Below, piece by piece: positions 1 through 5,040 of a stretch of 12,623 bases of DNA. The first letter of the stretch is position 1. Every line of letters begins with the position of its first letter. The DNA is from Chrysochromulina tobinii. Its lineage: Eukaryota > Haptophyta > Prymnesiales > Chrysochromulinaceae. Under the pieces are notes generated by a model. That model had not been told where the DNA came from, ran no database searches, and saw only the letters and a list, made by a program, of their open reading frames with translations. The translations under genes were made by a program, and so were the position numbers. The stretch is taken from the NCBI GenBank assembly GCA_001275005.1, contig JWZX01001961.1, forward strand, positions 1-12,623, written 5' to 3'.

Positions 1-34
1 GCGACAAAAGATACAAAAAACACAAAGAATCGAG

Positions 35-107
35 GACCCCTCCCCCCCCCCTCCCCCCTCCCGCTCAATGTCAAAAATTTCGACTGTAAGCCAAGTCAAG
101 TCAAGTC
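35..107. repeat. C-rich tract and CAAGT pentamer repeat upstream of the kinase gene
   Basis: Positions 35-63 are almost pure C with scattered T (four or more C-runs of at least four), so the minus strand carries G-runs able to form a G-quadruplex. At 92-107 the pentamer CAAGT is repeated three times. Both lie within about 200 bp upstream of the first possible kinase start codon, so they may be promoter or 5' UTR sequence, but no TATA box or initiator is clear. This is low-complexity sequence, and the regulatory role is a guess. Confidence 0.4.
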
Positions 108-208
108 ATTGAAGTTTAAATTAATGGACCTCTCCTTTAAAAACGTTTTCACACTTGATGATTACAGGTGGGTTCAAAAGAAAGCTAGAATGATTGTCGC
201 CTTCATGG

Positions 209-3200
209 ATGGGGGTGCAGGCCTCTTCAACGAGCAACCGTTCTGCGGATCGGGTTACTCCACTGTGCACCGTGGGTCCTAGACCGAACAGGCGCTTGGC
301 ATCGAAGCATCCGTCCAGCAGCGTTGATCTATCCCTCGATCCCGACGAGCTTGAGGCAGCTGCAAGCCAGTACATGAACCTGCAGAACATGTGCCATGCC
401 ATTTCTCGTGTGGAAGACAATCCACCTGCAAGCCGAGCTCTCGTGCAAAGCGGTGATTCTAAGTGTACTTCTAGAAACAACCCTGGTAATGAGCGCATTG
501 ACTTACCCACATCTTTGATGCCGATTGTATGGCAACGTGGCCAACTGCTCGGGGCGGGATCCTATGGCCGTGTCTACTTTGGCTTGAATATGTCAACGGG
601 AGAACTGATGGCCGTTAAGCAGATCAGATATACACCCGGTCATCCAACAGACGCAACTCGTCAAGCGGCCCTTGCCCTCCAACGCGAGGTACGTTGCTTG
701 CAGGCACTACAACACCCGAACATCGTGCGCTACCTCGGCGTGGAGCGCGACGATGTCGATGGCATCATCTCTATCTGCTTGGAGTACTGTGCGGGCGGGT
801 CGATCGCATCGCTGCTCGAAAAGTTTGGACCCTTTAATGAGGCGCTCACGCGCTCTTACATGCGTATGATTCTCGCAGGCTTAACGTTCCTGCACACTCG
901 TCCCGCCGGGTGAATGCCAGCCCAATGTTGAAACTGGCCGTCTGTCACCAAATATTGCGTGCTGACTTGGATTCGCGCTCGTAACGGCACAGAGGTATTC
1001 TTCATCGAGACATCAAGGGGGCAAACGTTCTCGTGGACTCAGATGGGATCTGTAAGCTCGCAGACTTTGGTGCATCGAAGCAGATTCAGCAGGACCTGCT
1101 GTCATTGACCGATGGATGCCGTTCCCTACGAGGAACGCCATACTGGATGGCTCCCGAGGTCATCAAACAGATTGGCCATGGGCGGCCCGCTGATGTGTGG
1201 TCGCTCGGTTGCACAATGGTCGAAATGCTCACGGCTAAACCACCTTGGTCGCATTTCACTTCACAGGCACGGCTTTCCCTGCTCACCATCACCCTGCCTT
1301 CGAGCGCCAGCTCTCATTCCGTCGCTCCGTAACAGATCTCCGCGCTGTTCCACATTGCCTCCTCCAAGTCTCCCCCTCCGCTGCCGCCGAATCTTTCGCC
1401 GGCCGCAGCCTCGTTCATCCTTCGCATGCTCGTCAGAGACCCGAGAGAGCGTGCTGATGCCGCTGAGCTAGCTGACCACGCTTTCCTTGCAACGGGCGAC
1501 CAAGCACAACGGGCGCCTTTCTCTCAGGAAACGGGCAGCGACACAACCATGCCTGCTCAACACTCCCACCCATGCCGACGGCTTTACTGTACTGATTTCA
1601 GGTGGTCACAGAGCGCGAGGGAAATGCCGCTGTCACGAAAGTGGCAGCGCGCTCCGCTGATGTTTTCGGCTCTCTTCCTCGCGGCAGGAGCGTTGCAAAC
1701 CTCGTCGAGGCTGGCTGCGGCGTATGAGCTTCCTTGTCGAACAAGTCATCAGGTACATGCCAGCCAGCCAATTGACTTGGTTTCGTGGTCCCAACGCACG
1801 CAGGCATTTACCCACCATCTTCCAACAACGGCGCGATCGATCCCGTTGCCATGCAGTGCCCATGCTGGGGCCGATCGAGGTATTGACTGCAGTAGCAGCA
1901 TCGGCGCCATCAGCGGGCGACCAGCGCAGACCGTTGACGTTTCTGTCTCATATGACAGTGGACAGAACCCCTACGTTGCGGCCGCCATGGCTGCTGCAGC
2001 TCGACGTTCGCAATCCGTATCGCTCCCGGCTCCTCAGCCTCTGCCGCGACCGCCTACTGTTTTATCGAATCCGCGAATAAGTCCTGCGTCGTCGGCCAGC
2101 CACTGCGAAGATGCGACACAGGGGCCCTGCATTCGTGGCACGATATCAGCCACACAGAAAGGAAAGCGTTGCGGTAGCGTTCATGAAAAGGTGTACATTC
2201 TCTGCACAGTTAGCGACGGCTCCTCGATGACGTTGCCTGCGCGTTGCAATGCAGGTGGCTACAAGCGCGAGCGCAACGGAGGAGGACGCCTCCGAAGAGG
2301 AACGCCTTGTGATCGCAACGGAGGACGCCTCCGAGGAGGCACGCCTCATGCATCAGCAGCGCGAGCGATTGCTTGAGGAAAAAGCAAAGAAAAAAGTGCG
2401 AGACCTTTGCCTGAATGTTGTGATGGCGTGCGCACTCACACGCTCGAACCATCCGCACAGATTCTCTGGGAGCAGGAGCTACAAAAAGAACTTGAATATC
2501 AGAGGTACATCAAGGCAACTCGTGACACAAATCGGCGATCATCGTTTGGTGGTGAGAGGATCTACCCGGACGGATAGAAACGTCTCTTTCATCACTGCGA
2601 GCCATGGCTGTATGTTTGACAAGTTGTTTGACACGTCGCGGCCCACCTCTGCGAGCATTCGTTAGGCAACAGATAATGACTCGATTTGCCAAGCCGCATA
2701 CGAGCAGAAGGCCCGCAAGAAGAGCTGCCGGCAGCGGTGCTATCCGATCGGTGGCGGAGGTGATGGCGATGATGGTGGTGATGGCGGCTGCGGCGGTGGC
2801 AGGAGCGGTGGTAGCAGTGGCGGCAGTGGCAACTCGGCGGCGGTGGTGACGGCGGTGATGGATCGCCACAACCTCCCCCCATTCATCAATGGGCTCTTGG
2901 CGCTGGGGCTGCTCGAGGCAGCCCCTGGAGGCCTCTGACACTCAAACTTGTGTGGAGGCGCTGCGATCGACCACCACGGGCGGCAGATGTGCCCGTAGCA
3001 CCGCATGCCGCAGCCACATCCGATGCTGTGATGCTCGCCGGCCGCTTACCAGGCGAGATGGCTTCGCCCTGGGCACCGTGGCAAAGGGATGGCATTCTCA
3101 GATCTAAAGTTGCTTTTCCCATTTCACAGAAGACGTCATCGACCACGCTCTCGACGAACACCGGACCTTTCCTCGTGTGGGTGGGCGGGGGCAACAAACG

Positions 3201-3233
3201 TCAAACCGCCCCTCGCCAGGGGGAGTCGTCTAA
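209..3233 (+). CDS. MAP kinase kinase kinase (STE11/MEKK/ANP-like Ser/Thr kinase), spliced, ~786 aa
   Basis: Cytoplasmic protein kinase expected to phosphorylate MAP kinase kinases. Proposed exons: 209-909, 993-1266, 1336-1503, 1602-1721, 1753-2190, 2255-2395, 2461-2551, 2673-2930, 2987-3052, 3130-3233. All junctions keep phase. Kinase domain ~109-375: Gly-loop GAGSYGRV (115-122), Lys137 in AVKQ, Glu160, HRDIKGAN (238-), DFG (258-260), and [10 protein letters not shown] ending at APE 287-289, the MAPKKK signature. Arg364 is the subdomain XI arginine. The ~410-residue tail holds a Ser/Pro/Ala-rich part, an acidic then basic predicted coiled coil (EERLL..KAKKK, then [14 protein letters not shown]), a Gly/Asp-rich run encoded near 2750-2840, and a polar end. 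The start is uncertain: ATG 209 is the first in-frame ATG after a stop at 191-193, but ATG 371 or 518, or an upstream exon, is possible. The kinase core is firm. Exon 4 (between the second GC-AG intron and the 31-nt intron) and the junction at 2930/2987 are the weakest parts. Confidence 0.85.
910..992 (+). other. intron 1 of the MAPKKK gene (GT-AG, 83 nt)
   Basis: The reading frame meets TGA at 911-913 directly after a GTGAAT donor and resumes after GCACAG at 992. Joining the two gives a Gly codon split after its second base, followed by GILHRDIK. This restores the catalytic loop at the expected distance from the LHTR helix end. Three extra residues (Pro-Ala-Gly) lie before the HRD motif compared with most family members. 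Confidence 0.8.
1267..1335 (+). other. intron 2 of the MAPKKK gene with a GC donor (GC-AG, 69 nt)
   Basis: No GT lies near the required exon end after PPWSHFTSQ. The donor is CAG|GCACGG and the acceptor TAACAG, in phase 0, and the intron contains an in-frame TAA at 1330-1332. The spliced protein reads PPWSHFTSQ then [11 protein letters not shown], giving exactly seven residues between PPWS and ALFHI. From memory, plant ANP/NPK1 kinases have the same spacing. This fit makes it the best supported non-canonical intron here. Confidence 0.78.
1504..1601 (+). other. probable intron 3 of the MAPKKK gene (GC-AG, 98 nt)
   Basis: After the kinase domain ends (ADHAF), no suitable GT exists before a good acceptor (ACTGATTTCAG, ending 1601). 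A GC donor at 1504 (CCAA|GCACAA) gives a phase 0 join into a frame that reads [18 protein letters not shown]. The alternative is to read straight through, because the original frame stays open to 2376. The spliced version looks more protein-like, but this is a judgement. Confidence 0.5.
1722..1752 (+). other. possible very short intron 4 of the MAPKKK gene (GT-AG, 31 nt)
   Basis: The frame of exon 4 hits TGA at 1725-1727, three bases after the start of a GTATGA donor. CATCAG at 1747-1752 restores the long open frame that runs to 2190, in phase 0. At 31 nt it is much shorter than the other introns. If exon 4 is not real, this intron is not either. Confidence 0.4.
2191..2254 (+). other. intron 5 of the MAPKKK gene (GT-AG, 64 nt)
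   Basis: Donor AAG|GTGTAC and acceptor AATGCAG, phase 0. It joins the Ser/Pro-rich frame to the acidic frame beginning [18 protein letters not shown]. The new frame has a stop (TGA 2228-2230) inside the proposed intron, so the frame change has to happen downstream of that point. Confidence 0.6.
2396..2460 (+). other. intron 6 of the MAPKKK gene (GT-AG, 65 nt)
   Basis: Donor AAAAAA|GTGCGA and acceptor CCGCACAG, phase 0. It links two halves of a charged helix: [12 protein letters not shown] before and [19 protein letters not shown] after. Continuity of the coiled-coil composition across the join supports it. Confidence 0.68.
2552..2672 (+). other. intron 7 of the MAPKKK gene (GT-AG, 121 nt)
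   Basis: Donor GTG|GTGAGA is close to consensus and the acceptor is GGCAACAG, phase 1. Without splicing the frame ends at TAG 2575-2577. After splicing it reads [17 protein letters not shown] and stays open through a Gly/Asp-rich segment to 2935. Confidence 0.62.
2931..2986 (+). other. tentative intron 8 of the MAPKKK gene (GC-AG, 56 nt)
   Basis: Exon 8 would otherwise end at TGA 2936-2938. The next exon is in another frame, so one more splice is needed to reach it. GGAG|GCCTCT to GGCGGCAG gives the right phase (1), but the donor is a weak match. A GT donor inside the Gly-rich run (near 2811) also fits the phase. The alternative is that the protein ends at 2938. Confidence 0.35.
3053..3129 (+). 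other. probable intron 9 of the MAPKKK gene with a GC donor (GC-AG, 77 nt)
   Basis: Donor TTACCAG|GCGAGA and acceptor GCTTTTCCCATTTCACAG, the best pyrimidine tract in the gene. Phase 1 on both sides makes a Glu codon and reads [18 protein letters not shown], ending at TAA 3231-3233. The acceptor is strong; the donor was chosen by phase and its CAG|GC context. Confidence 0.55.
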
Positions 3234-3269
3234 AAGCTTAAAGGATCGTGATAGTGACCGGACCACACA

Positions 3270-3319
3270 GACGTGTTGCACGCCAGCGTGAAACGAGATC
3301 CGACAAACTTTTCGACTGC
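3270..3319 (+). repeat. dispersed repeat copy 1 (GACGTGTTGCA family)
   Basis: Begins GACGTGTTGCAYGCC, then a variable stretch, then GTGAAACGAGATCCGACAAA and a TTTTCGA end. It is nearly identical to copy 4 (3621-3665). Read on the minus strand the unit would encode GSRFTLACNTS, but no surrounding coding frame supports translation. Confidence 0.75.
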
Positions 3320-3336
3320 TGCAATGCGGGACCCTA

Positions 3337-3366
3337 GACGTGTTGCATACCGGTGTGAAACGAAAT
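3337..3366 (+). repeat. dispersed repeat copy 2 (GACGTGTTGCA family)
   Basis: Shares GACGTGTTGCAT, then CCGGTGTGAAACGAAAT, with copies 1 and 4, but lacks the GATCCGACAAA extension. It sits 67 bp after copy 1. Confidence 0.7.
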
Positions 3367-3569
3367 GAGCGCGGCATCGCGATGTGCGAGAACGAAGGAA
3401 AAAAATGGTCAATGAAATATGAATGGTCTAATTCACATCTCCCTTAAATTCCACTAGGAAAAAGGCTTTCCAAAAGCAGCCTAGACGTCCCTACCGGTTT
3501 GAGAGCTCCTCCTTATCCATTTTGCTCATGCGCGTCGACGCGGTGCGAGAAGCACACTGTCGGATTCTG

Positions 3570-3595
3570 GACGTGTTGCATGCCAGGGTGAAACC
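3570..3595 (+). repeat. dispersed repeat copy 3 (GACGTGTTGCA family)
   Basis: Shares GACGTGTTGCATGCC, then AGGGTGAAAC. The CCGACAAA element follows about 15 bp later, as if a short piece of other sequence were inserted in the unit. Confidence 0.7.
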
Positions 3596-3620
3596 AAGCG
3601 CGTCGCTTTCCGACAAATGA

Positions 3621-3665
3621 GACGTGTTGCACGCCGGTGTGAAACGAGATCCGACAAAATTTTCG
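3621..3665 (+). repeat. dispersed repeat copy 4 (GACGTGTTGCA family)
   Basis: The longest copy with copy 1. It contains the full GACGTGTTGCACGCC start, GTGAAACGAGATCCGACAAA and the TTTTCGA end. It lies 51 bp after the start of copy 3. The four copies fall within 400 bp and all point the same way. Confidence 0.75.
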
Positions 3666-3944
3666 AACTGGCACCGCACCCGCCGCCCACGCCTCACCCC
3701 ATCCCCGTGCTCCCGGACAGGTTCTGACGCATTGGTAGGCATCCTCGTGGTGGACAAGGAGGAGCCCAGCAGCAAGCGCGGGCACGGCGACGCGTGCGCG
3801 AGCGCTGGTGGCGTGTGGTGCTGCAACTTTAGCCGCTTACCGCGGCTCGTTTGCTACGCCGCCACGAGCTTCCTGCTCGTGCTGGTGGCACACTACGTTG
3901 ACGACTTCCCGAGCGTCGACGTAGAAGCGGGCGGCGCCATGTCT

Positions 3945-4758
3945 TCACGCCTCGTTCTCGCGCTGCACGTGCGCGATATGCGCAGGGGCAGGCGCCGCCG
4001 TCACCCAGAGCGCGTCCGGCGCCCGGACGGCGGTGACGGCAGCCCTCGGCGGCGCTGCCAGAGCCCCTGCGGCTCCGTGGCATAGGCTCTGCACCCATAC
4101 CGCCAGCGCGCGCCAGCCGCCCTCGCGTGGGATCGCGCTTGTGCCGACGGCGGCACGATATGCTCTTGCCAGCCCGGTTACCATGCATACATTGGTGGCG
4201 TGGCTGGCCGCCAGGCCCTTGTGCGCATACCCGCGGGCCGTCTGTAGCCCGCTGGGTGTCGAGATCGTCGAGCTCAAGCGCGGTGCGTACGCATACCTGT
4301 ATCAGGAGGGCGGCCATGGCGTGAGATCCGCGAACGATCTCGCCCCCCATCGGGAGGGCGGAGATTTTGTGGCTGAAGTCCGCAGCGCCGAGTTCGAAAT
4401 GTATTGCATGCGCCAGTTCGGGCGTGTGGGCCTGTCGGCCCTCACGCTTTTGCGGTGCGACGGCCAGTGGGTCGAGCACCGACGCGTCCGCGCTGATGTG
4501 CAGGCCGAGCAGGCGCTGCATCGCGCGCAGGCACCCGAGTCGGGCCGGCGCGGCCGTGAGGCCGCCGGCGGTGTCTTCGATGGGTATTCCCTTCGCCGCG
4601 GCTTTGGCTGTGGCGAGCGCCACCGCATCCTCTTCCCATCCTTCCAGCCACTCTTGAAGGATGGACGCCCCGACCGGCTGGTCGAGCTCTTTGTTTGCGT
4701 TCTCCTTGTCATCGAGCGTCACGAGAGCGATCGACGCGCGATCGTTGCCGATCCGCAT
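3945..4758 (-). CDS. two-exon gene of unknown function
   Basis: Exon 1 is 4758-4297 and exon 2 is 4241-3945, about 252 aa from ATG 4758. I do not recognise the family. Exon 1 starts MRIGNDRASIALVTLDDKEN and contains Trp-rich (LQEWLEGWEED), Ala-rich helical and GGEIVRGSHAMAALLIQ segments. Exon 2 is Ala-rich and helical (ARGYAHKGLAASHATN, then WRALAVWVQSLCHGAAGALA) and ends HIAHVQRENEA-stop. No signal peptide or clear membrane segment is seen. Joining at a consensus GT-AG intron fuses two frames that each look coding. The frame is open upstream of ATG 4758 to a TGA at 4858-4860, so the true start or an earlier exon may lie further up. It is divergent from the BRCA2-like gene. The arrangement of helices recalls DNA-binding recombinases in a vague way, but I cannot support that. 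Confidence 0.6.
4242..4296 (-). other. GT-AG intron of the minus-strand gene (55 nt)
   Basis: On the minus strand, donor ATACAG|GTATGC and acceptor GGGCTACAG, phase 0. It moves the frame from LLIQ to TARGYAHKG. Both flanking exons have protein-like composition in exactly the frames that the splice joins, and reading through gives an Arg-rich, unlikely tail. Confidence 0.7.
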
Positions 4759-5040
4759 CGCGGTCACGTGACGCTTGAAAGGGTCCTGAGTGCGCGAGAT
4801 GGCGCCAGATGTTCCCTGATCTGTCCCTGATCTGTACTGATCTGCTATTGAGGTTCGTCAATAGGTGCTGTTGGGGGGGGGCGCTCGGTACTAGCGCCGC
4901 TCTGTTCACGGTGTGTGTTCACACGGTGTCATCGCCTTGTTACGAAGGGGGAATTGGGTTATCCACTTCGCTCTTCAGGCGTTGCAGCTTCACGCCACAC
5001 CCGCCAATCCGTCTCCGCACACCACGGCGTCCACCTGAGA
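4759..5040. promoter_or_regulatory. divergent intergenic region, likely shared promoter
   Basis: Under 300 bp separate the first ATG of the minus-strand gene (4758) from the first ATG of the BRCA2-like gene (5041). Both reading frames run some way into it, so 5' UTRs or first exons may overlap. It holds a tandem 11-mer (4813-4844) and a run of nine G (4873-4881). No TATA box is evident. Confidence 0.4.
4813..4844. repeat. 11-bp tandem repeat, TCCCTGATCTG
   Basis: Two perfect copies of TCCCTGATCTG (4813-4823, 4824-4834) and a third diverged copy TACTGATCTG (4835-4844). It lies in the divergent spacer where operator-like repeats would act, though it is also inside an open minus-strand frame. 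Confidence 0.7.

Larger units (their letters stand above)
3234..3944. other. intergenic spacer between the kinase gene and the minus-strand gene
   Basis: This stretch of about 710 bp has no gene I can support. It contains the 3' flank of the kinase gene, four copies of a dispersed repeat (listed separately), and the 3' flank of the convergent minus-strand gene. Open frames across 3491-3826 (minus) and 3624-4085 (plus) are explained by the repeats and by the neighbouring gene's opposite strand. Confidence 0.6.

Noticed and set aside
1426-2376. Single 316-aa plus-strand frame taken as its own gene
   Set aside because: Its start falls inside the kinase domain, and its 3' end drifts into low-quality sequence. 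Splicing gives a better kinase tail, although part of it (1753-2190) is kept as exon 5.
3270-3665. GACGTGTTGCA repeats as a CRISPR array
   Set aside because: Spacing between copies is irregular (51 to 233 bp), the copies are diverged and truncated, and the genome is eukaryotic.
3829-4241. C-terminal part of the unspliced 312-aa minus frame
   Set aside because: After the intron position it becomes an Arg/Ser-rich tail. The alternative frame reached by the GT-AG intron is more protein-like.
4033-4830. 265-aa plus-strand frame
   Set aside because: It lies opposite the spliced minus-strand gene, whose frames have better composition and a consensus intron. The plus frame is its shadow.
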